DNA of 60,658 nt, from positions 58,555 through 119,212 of the forward strand of contig AZLU01000081.1 in NCBI GenBank assembly GCA_002224055.1, read 5' to 3'. This DNA comes from Pezizomycotina sp. ARF18. Its lineage: Eukaryota > Ascomycota. Both the position numbers and the translations under genes were made by a program. A model generated the notes under the pieces. The model saw nothing but the letters and a program-made list of their open reading frames with translations, did not search any database and had not been told where the DNA came from. Shown piece by piece: positions 23,501 through 36,716 of the stretch. The stretch's first letter is position 1. Each line of letters begins with the position of its first letter.

Positions 23501-24661
23501 TTGCTTCATCGCCGGATAACACAGCGCTTTACGTCTCCGTTATCGGGACAAAACGGTTCTATCGTAACTTCGTAAGCAGAATGTAGTATTCTGGGGTCAA
23601 TTGCGCGTAGGTTAAGCAAACCGATCGTCTTCTTACTTCTAAGGTTTATAGTAGATAGCGTTACTCTCTCTCGCACACACTCTCTAATTTCAAAAACATC
23701 AAAACTTTTGATTTTCTCCCTAGATAGATAAATAAGAGCAAAAACTCGTGGAATTGTGGCTTTTATAATACAAATTAATAGCCGTGCGCTATTTTGAAAG
23801 TGCTGTCTTTACTGGAGGACAAGGAGTTGGGTACGAGGTAATTCGCTGCAAAATTTAATTTAAAATACGCCACTAGACCTTTGAGGTAGTACAATTGCAA
23901 GTTTAATAGGACGACCCGCAACCAATCACACCATCGACGCTAGAATGCAAAGATAATCAGTACCTGATTTTTATATATATTATATATATATGTGTAGTAG
24001 CACTGAACTGTCGATACCAGATTTTCTGGATATCTCCGGTACCGTATCGCTCTCCAATTGATTTTGTGTATATATATACAGCAATATATATATGCTGTAT
24101 CGGTCAAGTTGGGAATTTGGGCTTGCGAACGAACTCATGCACGAGCAGCCGACCATGCAGTAGAAGAGGTTTTTTTTTTTTTTCCTCTTTATCTCTGGGA
24201 AGAAAATAACCAAGTAGATACTTTCGCTTAGCTTCCCTTCGCTTGTAGTTTAGCTTCCTTTTTTTCCCTCTGTCTGGACCTAGGTCGCCCCCCCTTTTTT
24301 TTTTTTTTCACCAGGTCTTTCAGCCGCAGCCCTTTTTCCTCCCCGCGATTACTTTCTAGATTTCTCCCTATCAAAAAAGTTTATTATAATCATCTTCAAC
24401 CTAAAAAAAAAAAAAAAAAAAAAAAGAAAGAAAGCAAGCAAAGAGAAAGGGGTTATAAGCCCAACCTTCTTCCCGTGCACAACCTTAAAAACTCTCTTGA
24501 ACCCCCTTCCTTCCTCCCAACGACCAAATCTCATCACTTACCCAACTATCCTGGCGTCCGTAACTTATCCTCAATAAAGAACAAGACTGAGCAGATATCC
24601 TACACGACAATAGCGGATCAATTTTTTTTTTTTTTTTTAAATTTAAACGGCAAGTGTTAAA
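20523..24661. other. 4 kb AT-rich spacer
   Basis: This spacer separates the minus-strand exchanger from the plus-strand transporter, so both promoters lie in it. It contains a poly-A run at 21266-21289, an (AAATAG)n repeat at about 21763-21786, many TATATA stretches at 22-24 kb, and poly-A at about 24401-24425. A 60-residue plus ORF at 21428-21610 has a real ATG and a Lys-rich middle but no other support. No tRNA or rRNA gene was seen. Confidence 0.5.
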
Positions 24662-26182
24662 ATGGGGAGGGCCACAATAATGTCCTACGTTTATGGGTAT
24701 ACCATGAAACATGTGTCGCTCGTCACGGTAAGAGAACCCTATCCCAAAGCAGGAGATCAAATATATTCACTAACGCCTCTCTTTCTCCCTCGCTTCCTTA
24801 TAGTTAACGTTTCAAAACTCCGCGCTCATTTTGGTATGACCGAGTCAACGTGAAGATGTGAAGGGCTTCTTTTTGTCCCATTTATTAGGATCGATAATGT
24901 CGCTGATCAGGTTACCGGGCGATTTCTGGGGCTGCCCTTCCTTAGATCATGCATTACTCTCGAATAATGCCTACAGAAGCACGCTACTTCACCTCGACGG
25001 CGGTCCTGCTCAACGAGATCCTAAAGCTCTTCATTTGCGTCATTGTAGCTCTACGGACAGAAAGAAGCAAGACGGGGAGCACACGACGTTGGCAACCTCG
25101 ATCAGGAACCTGTCCGTGAAGTCTTTGGAGAGGACAGCTGGAAGCTGGCGATCCCAGCAGCACTCTATACCCTCCAAAACAACCTGCAATATGTCGCTGT
25201 GTCAATCTCGATGCTGCAACTTTCCAGGTCACTTATCAGCTCAAAATTTTGACTACTGCATTGTTTAGCGTAACAATGCTCGGCCGGCGTCTGTCTGGTA
25301 TGAAGTGGCTGTCGCTAGTGCTTCTGACCGCCGGCATCGCTATGTACAAATACCCACTACCCACCCGACGGAACCGGATAGAACCATCAGAGAGCGTGTA
25401 AAGGAAAAGATTATGGATTTTATGCCTCACGGAGAGGTTAAGGAGCCCGCTCATGGCGTTGCTGCCACCGGTATGAATAGGACAGTCGGTTTAGCGGCCG
25501 TGGTCGTGGCCTGCGTAATATCTGGTCTCGCCGGTGTTTACTTCGAAAAGGTCCTGAAGCGGTCGTCCACTTCCCTGTGGTTGCGGAATGTCCAGCTTTC
25601 CTTCTCTCCCTCTTCCCTGCCTTCTTCCTTGGCGTTCTCGCTAAGGACGGCCGAGCGATTGCCGAAAGCGGGTTCTTCTATGGCTACAACGGTGTCGTGT
25701 GGACTGCGATCGTTTTCCAGGCGGTTGGAGGTATCGTTGTCGCTCTCTGCGTTAACTACGCAGATAATATCGCCAAGAACTTTGCTACGAGCATCAGTAT
25801 ATTGATAAGCTCCATCGCAAGCGTATACCTCTTTAGTTTTGTAATCTCAGTTAATGTGAGAAAGCCCCCCGTTTTTTCATCGCCTGGGTCACCAAACAAC
25901 CCCCCCCTCTTTTTTTTTTTTTTTCTTTTCGCTCCCTTTCTACCCTTTTCTTTCACCGTAGCTCGGGATTTCTAACAAAAAATTTCGTCAATCCAATAGT
26001 TTCTTATCGGTGCTGTTCTCGTATTATACGCCACGTATTTGTACTCGAAACCAGATTCTCTCCCTCCTCAAAAATACGTTCCTCTGGAGAGAACCATTGC
26101 TGAATCTTCAGACGGAACGCTCACACAACCACTGATGAAAAGCCTGCTCGCCGGTCGATTAGGCTTATGCCTTGAAGCTTAA
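24662..26182 (+). CDS. Golgi nucleotide-sugar transporter (UDP-galactose type, SLC35A)
   Basis: This is a multi-pass Golgi antiporter exchanging a nucleotide sugar for the nucleoside monophosphate. The start ATG is at 24662. Exon 1 ends in MKHVSLVT, exon 2 reads [10 protein letters not shown], and exon 3 reads [20 protein letters not shown]. Then come [13 protein letters not shown] and [19 protein letters not shown], then LLTAGIAM, and after a soluble loop [11 protein letters not shown]. The best family signature is [20 protein letters not shown], followed by [16 protein letters not shown]. The stop TAA is at 26180-26182. Introns are 24728-24803, 24834-24945 and 25855-25999. Frame changes occur near 25060-25110, 25350 and 25600. 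The family also moves UDP-GlcNAc and CMP-sialic acid, so the substrate is inferred. A T17 tract lies in the leader just before the ATG. Confidence 0.88.
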
Positions 26183-26576
26183 TTATTATTTTTCTTTCTC
26201 TGGTCTTTTGGCTCCATGGTGTCCTATTGTCATTTTTTCTTCTTTCGCTTCTTCTATTCTCTATCTTCGCATTTGGTTTTCGACCTTGTGTCGTCTCAAA
26301 TCAATTTTCTCTCTGAGAGGCACGCATGGATGCTGGAGTTTGTATTTGTAATTACCTAAGTACATCAAGTGTTGTCCAAAAAGGACGGTTTGAAAACTCT
26401 ATATAAAATGATTATTGTGTCGCCTTGCGTGGAAGTGTGGAATAGGCGTTCTTGACTACTTTTTTTTAGTGTTGTTGCTTGGGCGTTCTACAGAGAAGTG
26501 TGAAGAATTTAGAAACATAGACTATTTATCATTGGAATCCCAGTGAATTGCAACTTGGATGTAAATCCAATAATTC

Positions 26577-26607
<31 letters not shown>

Positions 26608-27337
26608 GCAAAGGAGGTGAGTGAGTGAGCAGTACAGTCACTACTACAGTGCTAGTACTTAGTTACTTACTGGTAGAGCAAATGACGATCTAAAAATGAA
26701 AGAGGCCCTTGAAAAAGCAATTATTTATTATTTCTCTTTTGGAATCCTTGGGCGGTTCTCCCTTCAGAGACGGAAAAAAAAAAAAAGAAAAAAAGAAAAA
26801 GGAACGCGACGCCTGAAAAAAATACTAGTACTTTTTAATCTTAAATTTTATTTTTCTTTATACTTTTATTTGACAATAAGAGTAATAACAACAACAAAAA
26901 AAAACAAACTCTTTTTTTTTTTTTTTCGTGAGTAACCTCCGAGGCGACAACTCATTCTCTTCTTCCATCTTCATCCCCCATCACGACATCCATCATCCAC
27001 CATCATCTTAATTAACATCACCGTTGTTTCTGTTTTTTTTTTTTTTTTTTTTTTTTTTTTTGTTGTTGTTTTTCGCTTTGTGTTATTTATTTCCTCTATT
27101 TATTTACAAAGGGTAGAGGAGAGCCTTTCTCGGTTTGAGAGATAGGAGGCTTGAAAAAACTTCCTCCCGATCTCATTTCTTTCCATTATTCACCCCTCCC
27201 CTTTATGGTCTGGCATCAAAATTTAGTCGGCCTGAGAACAACTTCCATATCGAATATCATCTAATATTATCGAAGACAATACTCTCATCATATATAATTC
27301 GTTTTAGTATCGGAGTAAGCGCCCTGCATCTTTCACG
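26183..27337. other. Spacer between transporter and MLP1
   Basis: 3' flank of the transporter, then the MLP1 promoter. Long homopolymers dominate: A27 (26581-26607) and T29 (27033-27061). The short ORF at 26696-26935 is low-complexity and I reject it. Confidence 0.5.
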
Positions 27338-30300
27338 ATGGCGCCGTGGAGGTCTCTCCCGGCGATTTGTCATCGGGTCAATTTGACGTGCCACGGATTT
27401 CCGCCTTCCTCGTTGTTCCCCAGAAGGCCGTAGAGGTTCTCGCAACTACGAGCGACGGAGAAGCGATCGCTGCATCCTTACCGCCCTGACCAACAAGGCT
27501 CGCGAATATGACGACCTCAAGGCGGAAAAGCTGCGGATGGACGTCGAACTTGAGCAAAGCTCTCGTACGGCAAACACCAGGATCTCGAGCATGAAGTCCA
27601 GACTTGATAACGCGTTGTTAGAAACCCAGGAGCTGCGCGGGAAAGTTTGGAAGCCGGTTTGTCTCTCACTCCTGCCTACTAACTATTAACAATTTGGATT
27701 TTGCGCTATTCCGCTATTAGTGCTCTTGTTTTCTGACTTACTCTTTTCTACGCTTTAGAAACCGCCAAATCTTCTCTGGAAGCGGAACTTTCGGATCTGA
27801 AAAACTCTACCTCCTCGTCTAGCGAAGAATCTCGTACTCTGCGGTCCCGCATTTCTACGCTAGAAGCCGAAAAACGGGAAACCCTCGAGGCACTAGATCG
27901 CAAAAACAGCGCCTATGATCGGCTACAAGAGGATCACAACCAGGTTCAAACGAAGCTCATCGACTCCCGACGCAAGATCAACGAGCTCGAAAGCAAAGTC
28001 CAACAATCCGAGGCCGCTCAGTCATCTCTAAGGCTGCGGGATCAGACACTCAAGCAGGAGATAGAGATCCTGAAAAAGAACAATGAATGGCTCGACGGCG
28101 AGTTGAATGCTAAGCCGCAGAACACGCCAATATAGAAGGGACAAGTCTGCACAGGTCAGCAAGCTTCAGCACGACCTGGAAGAGGCTTGCTCTAAGGCCG
28201 GATAGCGGAGCGAAATGCGGAGCTGGTGCGCGAGCGTTACAACGAAGTCTCCCGAAGGGCTGAGGAAGCGCAAATGAAAATCAAGGAGCTTAACGACCGG
28301 ATCGCTTCACAAGAAGATGCTTTCCGTGAAGAAATAGCTGCGGCTCAACGCCTTGCTGAGCTTGGGAACGAAGTGCGACTTCGGCTAGGAAGCGAGTCAC
28401 CGAAGTCGAAACCCTACTTGAGAATGAAAGGAGTGCTCAGAGCGAAGAAGTTGGCCGCCTCCAGGCTATCTGCGATGCGTGCAAGAAGAGAACGAGCACG
28501 CGAACGCTAAGATAGAAACGCTTGAAGTTCAAATCGAACGGCTGGAAGCTGATCTGGCCACTTATGCTGCCGTGCAGCAGTCCTCTCCCCCGGCTGGTCG
28601 CATGAGCTTGAACGTCCTTCGACGCCAAGACGCGCCGGAACCGCCACCCCGGATCGTATGCTTTTCTCTCCTGCAGCTCAAGCTATCGTTCAGTCGCAGA
28701 AGACAGGTGTGTCACTCACCCAGATGTACACCGATTATGCGCAAATGAAGAAAGACTTGGAAGCAGCGAACCGTAGGAACGCTCGTTTGCAGGAAAGCTT
28801 TGATGAGCTCATTCAGGATCTGGAGGAAAAAGCCCGGAGATTGACAATATGAAAGAAGAACTGGACCGAACCCACCGAGAGATTATGGAGATGAGCGAAA
28901 TTCTTGCAAGAAGCCAACATTTCTAGAGATGAAGCGGAGAAGGAAGTCAACTTATTGAAAGCAAGGAATAAAAAACATGAGACGGAAGCCGAAATCCTTC
29001 GTCAACGTAAGTTTTGCCTTTACAATCCACTCTTACGTTTCATTTGTTAACCTGATATTTCTGGCCATTTTGCAGAACTCCGGATGTCAGCAGCCAAGTT
29101 CGCCTCCTATTATCAGAAAATCAACATCTTTCGCAGGGATTCCCTTCATTCTCCACAGCCGATCAGCAGCGGTTCCGAGCTCTTGCGGAGAGTGGCCAAT
29201 CTCTCACTGTAGTGGAGACCGACACGGATCGTTTGATCTCTCAGCGCCTCGTCCTCTTCAAGAACATCAAGGAACTGCAGGATCAGAATGTCGACTTGCT
29301 GAAGACTGTCCGCGAACTTGGAAAGCGCATGGAAGACGATGAGGAGAAACTTAGACTTGAGGCACAAGGTCAAAAATCTAAGGAGATTATTGAAATGCAA
29401 CAGGCTCTGGAGAAATATCAAGATGAAATCAGGAACCTGCAGGCTCGCGCCGACTCTTTCATCAAAGAGAGAGATATGTTTAGGAGAATGCTTCAGAATA
29501 GAGGATCGATGGCCCCGCCGGAAAGTCCTTTGAAGATTCAAGATCTGAACCCTCAACTCGGCGATTCCCAAATGTCAGGCTCCGTTCAGCCCGCCAGGGA
29601 TGACAAGGAAGATTACGCCCAGCTTCTCCGCGATCTTCAACAATCCTTCGACCAGTATAGACAGGAAGCTGCCACAGATCATACCACTCTTCGTGACCAG
29701 AGCACTAGGCTACAGAATGAAAGAATGAGCTACAAATCCAAGTTACCCGATTAATGGGCAATTGGAGCTTGCGAATAGTAAGGAGACTCCCGTTAATTCC
29801 CTTTTAACAAACTTACTAATATCATTACCTTATCTCTATCTGAACAGATCGATATGAGATGCTCAATACCAATTACGACCTCTGCGGAATGAGAATTCTG
29901 AGCTGCAGAAGCGTAATCACCAGTTGTCTGAACTCCAGGCCAAGCTTGACCTGAAGTTCAGCAGATTGAAGAAGAACTCGTTGATATTAAGTCAGTGGCC
30001 GATAGCCTCCGCAATGAGAATACGCATCTCAAAGCCGAAAAGGAGCTATGGAAGAGTATTGAAGATCGTCTGTCTCGCGACAATGAGAGCCTTGTTGAAC
30101 AACGCTCCCAACTTAACGCATCCATATCATCACTACAGAGTATGCAAAACGAGAGGGAGCGCTCGGATGCCGAGGCGCGCCGCAGATTCCAATCACAGGT
30201 TGAAAATCTTGAAAACGAACTTCAAACGACAAAGCGACGCCTTAACGACGAAGTGGAAGAAAGCAAGAAACTCATGCTCCGCAAGGAGTATGAGTCCAAG

Positions 30301-32282
30301 GAAGCTCAGAAACGGATTGATGATGCCAACTCCGCTCTTGCTTCGGCGCGCGAATCCTTAGTCGCCGCCAAAACTAACGAAGACAACCTGAAGACCAAAG
30401 CTGATGAGCTTTCAATAATGTTGAAGGCCGCGGAGGAGAAGCTTGAACTTCTGCAACCAGCCAAGCCGGTGAGTCCTCGGGAGGAGCCGAGGAGGAAGTA
30501 TCTCAAGAGCAGGAGCTGCGTATCGAAATTACGGAACTTACTAGACAGCTCGAGCTTGCCAAGACTGACCTGGCGAATGCTCAGACAGATGTGGAAAAGT
30601 ACCGTGAAATCAGCCAGACGAGTGAAGACGCCCTGCAGACGATGAACGAGACTTATGAGGCTTACAGGGCGGATATGGAGAAGGCTTTGGAGGACAGGGA
30701 CGCTAAGATTGCCGACTGGAACAAAGGATGACAGACATTACAAGCGAGCTCACCTCGCAAATCAAGAGCTAAGCCAACTGCGCCAAGAGCAGTCTGAGAA
30801 GGAACGTGCTCACGAAGAAGAAATGAAGCTTCGCAAGTCTGAGTTGCTTCCTTGAAGGAGGAGGTCAATTCGCAAATGTCCGCCAGCAGACATCACCAAG
30901 AGAACCTGAAACGCAGGCTCAGATTGCCCAGGATGCGCAGCAAAGCTACGAAGCCGAATTAATGAAACACGCCAGGCCGCCGAAGCACTTCACAAAGTCA
31001 GAGCGGAGTACGCCGAGTTGAAGACGCAAGTGTACGCTTTCAAATCGGAAGCCGAGGCTGCCAAAGCAACCCTCGAGTCGTCCAAATCCAGCTGGGAGAC
31101 CAGAAGGAAACTTACGAAAAAGAATTGCGGGAGAGGCAGACCCGTGCGACAGATCTGGAGAAGCAGAACAAAGTCTTACACTCCCAGTTTGAAGGCGTCA
31201 GTCACCAAATCGCCGAACTTCAAAAGAACCGTGCTCAGACCGACGGCGAGCTTGAAATTGCGACCTCAGACAAATCGCTCGAGGAATTGCGCGAAGTTAT
31301 CTCTTATCTTCGACGTGAGAAGGAAATTGTAGAAGTTCAACTGGAACTTCAAATTCGAGAGGGTGGACGTTTCAAACAGCAACTGGAACACACCCAACGG
31401 TCTCTAGACGAAGCTCGTCTATCTCTCAGTCAGGAGCGCGAGCGCGAAAATGCGGGCCTACGAAACGCTAGTCAACACGATGAACTCATGCAACGTATAA
31501 GCGAACTTAATCTCTTGCGTGAGAGCAATAGTGCCCTTAGAACCGAGAAGATAGGCAGATCAAGAAGGTCAAGGACTTGCAAACGAAGATTGATGAGATG
31601 ACCGCAAGATCCAGCCTATGGAGGAAAAGATTAGGATTTCGAGGGCGAAGTGGAGGTCCAAAGATGGTCAAATGAGGTGCTCCAGGAGGATAACGATAGG
31701 TGGAAGGCCAGGACCAACCAGATTCTACAGAAATACGATGTAAGTGCTCTGTTCACCTTCAGCAATGTTTGCATTCATATACTAATACTGTACCCTAGCG
31801 AATCGATCCGGCGGAGCTGGAAGCGCTCAAGGATCAGCTTCAAAGTGTTCAAGAGGAGCACGACAAGCTTACTAAGGCCGTTGATGACAAAGACGCCGAA
31901 ATCGCAGAGAAAGATTCACAAATTCAGAAGAAGGAGCAAGAGAAGGCCGAAGTGGCAGCCCTGTGGAGGAATAAGATGGACAAGATCGTTACAGACACCA
32001 AGGCGCGTCTTGCCGAGCGCCGCAAGACTATCGAGAGCTCAACGCCACTATTGCTTCGTTAAAATACGCGCATACAAGAACTCGAGAGTTCGTTGGCAGC
32101 CGTTACTGCAGAGCGTGACCAATCGGCAAATGCTGCATCCGAAGCCCAGATGCTCTCTCAGGAGAAAGCCAAGTGGGATCAGGAAACGACTTGTGCTGAT
32201 TGAAAATGCTAAGAGGAACGAAGCGAGCAAAAATGCCAAGTTGGAGAATACGATTCAAGAGCTCGTAAGTTGCATCGGTCAA

Positions 32283-32321
<39 letters not shown>

Positions 32322-34390
32322 GTAATTAACATAAGACATTGCAGAATACCACCAGAGCTCAGCTAGAACAAGCTAGGCAGGAAGTCACGGACCTCAGGGC
32401 TCAGCTCGCTGCTGCTAGCACTGCATCTGGTCCCCCAGGTCTCAATGCAAACCAGGATGTCGAAGCTGAGGTTAGTGAAGAGTGAGCGGAAAGCAAGCCA
32501 ACATCGACGCTGTGGTTGCCGAACGCGTTGCGGCTCAGCTTGCATCGCAGCAGCCAGGTCAAGGAGCGGACCCAACCGCGATGGAAAATGTGATCCAGGA
32601 ACGCATCGCTGGCTGAGAAACAGAAATTCGAAGAAGAGAAGAAACGCCCAAGGGACGCGTTCCAAAACAGCGTGCCGTAATAATGTTACGAAAGCTCACG
32701 AGGTCAAGAATAAGGAGATTGAAGAGATCAAAAAAAGCGAAGGCGAGGTTGAAAGCCAGCTTGAACAAGCGAGGAAGTCCTCGCAGAAAAATCATCGATC
32801 CATCAATTGTGACCACTTCTAGCGATGAAGTTGCCACTTTGCAGGCGCAGCTGAGAGAAGCTCAGGAGAAATCTCGAGCCTCGAAGAAACGCATACCAAA
32901 CAGCTCGAGGAACTGCCGGCAACAGGTCCAGACAACTGCGTCTGCACAAGTGGCGACGACGAGGCCCAACCCCGACCAAACTTACACCCCAGCAGCAGAA
33001 CAGATGAAGCGAATCATCGCCCGAAACGTGAATCCCGACTTGCAAGGAGAAGGAGAAACATGAAGCCGAGCTAGCGGAAAGATCCAAGCTGCTGAGGCTT
33101 CTCAGCGGTGAACAGACGGAGGCTAGTATGCTGAAATGGAGAGGAAACTAAAGGAACAGCACGAGGAGGAGCTTAAGGCTAAGGAAGCTGAACACCTCGC
33201 TAGCTTGGAGCAAATCAAGGATTCCGCTCGAGAGAAGGCGAGATGAGGGCCAATGTGAAACTTTCGATGCAGGAAAAGAAGAATAAGCAACTTTCAGATA
33301 GCTAAAGGCGATGGAGGAAAAGTATGGAACGGAAACCGCCAACTATTACCTTGCGCAAGCACCGGCTCCTCCACAGCAAGCCCCCGTCCAAAGCAGCCTC
33401 AGCAGCAGCAGCAAGTTTCCGCATTTGCACAAGCTCCTCCCGCTCAAACGCCAGGCAATCCCGTTTCTGCCTTTGGTCAGCCCGGGCCTGCTCCGGTAGC
33501 CGCCCCGGATTCTCAAACTCCGTCACAACAAGCGCAAGCATCTGCCAACCCATCTCTGCATTTGGCTTACCTCAAAAGCCTGCCGCGCCACAACCGCAAC
33601 AACAACAGCAACAACAACAGCAACAAGATGCCTCGAAGCAGAGTACTTCCCAGGCAGCTTCTGAAGCTACGACGGCGCATCGGGATTTACTGCTGGTAAC
33701 GTTGGCACCGGTCCGGCTGCTCTTAGGAATTTACGTGGTCAACTTAATTCCGGAATTCCAAGAGGTGGTGCTGGTGCCGGTGCTGGAAGAGGACGAGGCG
33801 GTCAACAGCAGCAGCAAGGCGGCCATCAAGCCCACCAAACCAACAAGCAGCCGCCGGTCAGGAGCCCGTCAACCAATTCGGCGTTCCCGCCAGCATACTT
33901 GAACAACGCCAGCAAAGGTTTGGTGCCATTCCTCAGCCAACTCAAGGTGCTCAACAGCAACCACAAGGACAAGGTGCAGCACAACCGGAGGTCTTCAAAG
34001 CGCTTTCAGTGCTCCCCAAACTGGGCTACCACGCGGAGCTGCGTCGGACGTGGTGCATTTGGCAGACCATCTAGGGGAGGTCCTGGCGGCGGTCCCGCTG
34101 GTGGTAGTGGTGCACCCGGCGGTCGCGTAAGCAATATCGGCATTGCGCCTCAGACTGGAATACCAATGCCCGGAACTGGTGCAGGTCGCGGAATGGCCCT
34201 TAACGCGGCCGCGCAGCAGTTTACCCCTTCTGTTGGTGCCGCTGCCGCGAAGCGAGTAAGAGACGATCAGGATCAAGGTGACGAGGCAACCAAGCGGCAA
34301 CGTCTTCCGGGTGAACAGTAGGGCAGTCCCGATCGCGATAGGTCACCCAACAAGGCAAAGCGCCGTGGTGGGTCCCGTCGCAGCTCCTGA
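27338..34390 (+). CDS. MLP1: Nuclear pore basket coiled-coil protein MLP1/Tpr
   Basis: This is a large filamentous nucleoporin of the nuclear basket, acting in mRNA quality control and chromatin anchoring. The start ATG is at 27338-27340, with an apparent one-base loss right after it. Nearly the whole protein is predicted coiled coil rich in E, K, L, Q and R. Family landmarks are ALTNKAREYDDLKAEKLRMD, RDQTLKQEIEILKKNNEWL and RIDPAELEALKDQL. The C-terminus is different: a Q-rich segment with a CAA/CAG-coded glutamine run near 33595-33625, G/A/R-rich sequence (GGAGAGAGRGRGGQQ) and a basic end. Introns are 27657-27758, 29007-29075, 29777-29847, 31740-31798 and 32265-32344. Many frame changes without introns fragment it. 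A TAG at 34319-34321 is followed in frame by an SR-type tail to TGA at 34388-34390. Confidence 0.9.
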
Positions 34391-35383
34391 TTATCTTACC
34401 ATAACTACGATTATTATTGTATACATACGAACAAAAATGGTGTCTCTCTATCTGTACTACTAGATACGCCTGTTGCTCCTTTTCTAGGTTAGGTTATTTA
34501 TTTATTACTTATTGTTATTGGATGTTATCACTGCGCGCATTTTTGCTTTTCCGCGGAAGCTTTTTTCTTTCTCCTTTACATGTCGTCACTGCTACTTCCA
34601 GTAGTATTACTGTTGTTTTCACTTATGATCTGTTATTAGAAGAGTTATTGATTATCATCAAAGAAGGGGGCTCGGTAAGTGTTATCTTGTCCTCTATTAT
34701 TCTCATGTGCTCGATACATTATATTTCCTCATTTTCTTTTGTATAGTATCCAAAAAAAATATATTTTCTGGTATTGGTCTCTTTGCGTTTTCTCTTCATT
34801 AAGGTTCCGTTTCCTTTTCTCTCCAATTTTAGTTTAATTTAGTATCCATGCCACAGTCCCTTCTTATGGCATCTATCTTTCCTCAAAATTTTGCAATTTG
34901 ATATTGTCCGTGCCTATTGATAAGCTACAATGAGCTACCTTTCCCTCCGATTTCTCACGTCCCTATATTTCTATACCATATTATTTCACAAGGAGAGAAT
35001 AGTACGAGGAGGCATCGAAATTTCGAAAGAGCATGCTGGTCCTAGATATAAATCTTGAGCAATATAACGAGAGTCCTCTTTTTAAACAAGTCTGCTCACA
35101 CTTTGTAAAAAAAAAAAATAAAAAATTTGCTATGTCGTCGCGATGTGAAATTGAGAAGGATATATCGATATCCAACTCTTTTCAATTGGCTCGGTTGTCC
35201 CTGATTTTCTCGGCCGTTACCCGTAAAACTAAAAAGCAGGATCCACCGGGAAAAAAAAAAAAAAAATATTCTTCTTGATAGTCAGGCACCACCAAATTGC
35301 CGGGGCGAAAACTTGACAAAATTATAAATTGGAAACTTACAAAAGGAATATTATTATTACCATTCCCTAACCAAGAAAAAAAA
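34391..35383. other. Spacer between MLP1 and COQ3
   Basis: T-rich 3' flank of MLP1, then the COQ3 leader with short A-runs at 35107-35118 and 35252-35267. No gene was seen. Confidence 0.5.
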
Positions 35384-36455
35384 ATGCGGACAACAAGATT
35401 AATACTATCACGAGCTCGACAGCTCTCGCAAACAAATATAACAACGACGACCACGACAAGAACAAGCCTTTTTCATTCGCCCAATCGGATATCACCCGGA
35501 AGAGTAGCTTGCGCCAATGGCATCCCGCTCGGCCTCTCCCGAACGAGGTGTTATTCGACAACCCAACCACAGAGACACATATCCAACAGCAGCAGCAGCA
35601 GCATAGACCCCAACGAAATATCACACTTTGACGCTCTAGCATCGACGTGGTGGAACCCTCGCGGTCCCTCGCGGCTACTACACCTCATGAACCCGGTCCG
35701 CATCGATTTCATCAAGAGTTGCATCCGGCAAGGCAGTGGTGGCAGGGAGGAGAACGGCAACTGGAGGGCCTAAAATATCTCGACATCGGCTGCGGCGGGG
35801 GAATATTTGCAGAATCTGCAGCGCGGTTACCGGAACGAGCTCGGTGACGGTATAGACCCCTCCGCCGATGTCCTCGGTCGCAATCGCGCACGCGAGGAAG
35901 GATCCGGGACTTAAGGGGAAACTCGAGTACGTCAACGCATCCGTGGATCAGATGGTCGATTACTCCTTCCCCCAAAATGTGCCTCCTACATCCTCCTCTT
36001 CCTCTTCCTCTTCTCCCTCCGACACGGCGGCAGCAGCAGCAACATCGGCAAGGAAGCCGCAGCAGTATGACGTCGTGACGCTATTTGAGGTGGCTGAGCA
36101 CGTGCCTTATCCGGCGCCGTTTCTGCGCAAGTGCATGCAGCTGGTCAAACCCGGCGGGTGGCTCATCGGTAGCACGATATCGCGGACCTGGACGAGCTGG
36201 CTCACGACCATCGTTGCGGCTGAAAACGTGCTGGGGATCGTGCCGCCGGGCACGCACGATTGGTCTAGGTACATCAACAGCGACGAGCTAGTCGAATTCT
36301 TCCACGGAGAGGAAGGGTGGGGTAACCTTGAAAAAGGTGGCTTCGTTAGAATCATGGGCGTGGCTTACGTCCCGGGAATCGGCTGGAAGGTGTTCAGCGG
36401 AGCTGAAGGATTCGGGAACTACTTTTTCGCGGCCAGGAAAGAAGTCAAGGAATAA
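35384..36455 (+). CDS. COQ3: Ubiquinone biosynthesis O-methyltransferase COQ3, mitochondrial
   Basis: This SAM-dependent enzyme performs both O-methylations of the coenzyme Q head group on the matrix side of the inner mitochondrial membrane. The start ATG at 35384-35386 opens an Arg/Ser/Thr-rich N-terminus with no acidic residues (MRTTRLILSRARQL), a good targeting peptide. Then come EISHFDALASTWWNPRGPSR, SAM motif I LDIGCGGG (about 35779-35802), and TLFEVAEHVPYPAPFL. The family-specific block reads ISRTWTSWLTT, ENVLGIVPPGTHDWSRYI and YVPGIGWKVFSGAEG. The stop TAA is at 36453-36455. A Ser- then Ala-rich insert (about 35990-36050) separates motif I from the rest. No intron was seen. The frame changes at about 35765-35772 and 35840-35860. 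Confidence 0.93.
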
Positions 36456-36716
36456 GCAATAAGAACAAGCGAGCCCAGATAAGCTCACCTTGACCGCTTG
36501 GAAATGGTGTATACATATATTGATCAAACATCGAGATGAAAACGAAGCAAAAAAGAAAAAAGTTTCATTATAAATAGCATCTTACTCTCAGATATAAATT
36601 TGCCAGGCACAGGTAATAGCACAATTTAATAGCGCAGGAGTCGTTCTCATATATATAGCGTCTAAATAGAGTGTGCATACATGCATCACCGTAGTCCATT
36701 CTCACAAGCTACCACG

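Noticed and set aside
29146-29571. 141-residue minus ORF
   Set aside because: Shadow of the MLP1 coiled coil on the other strand.
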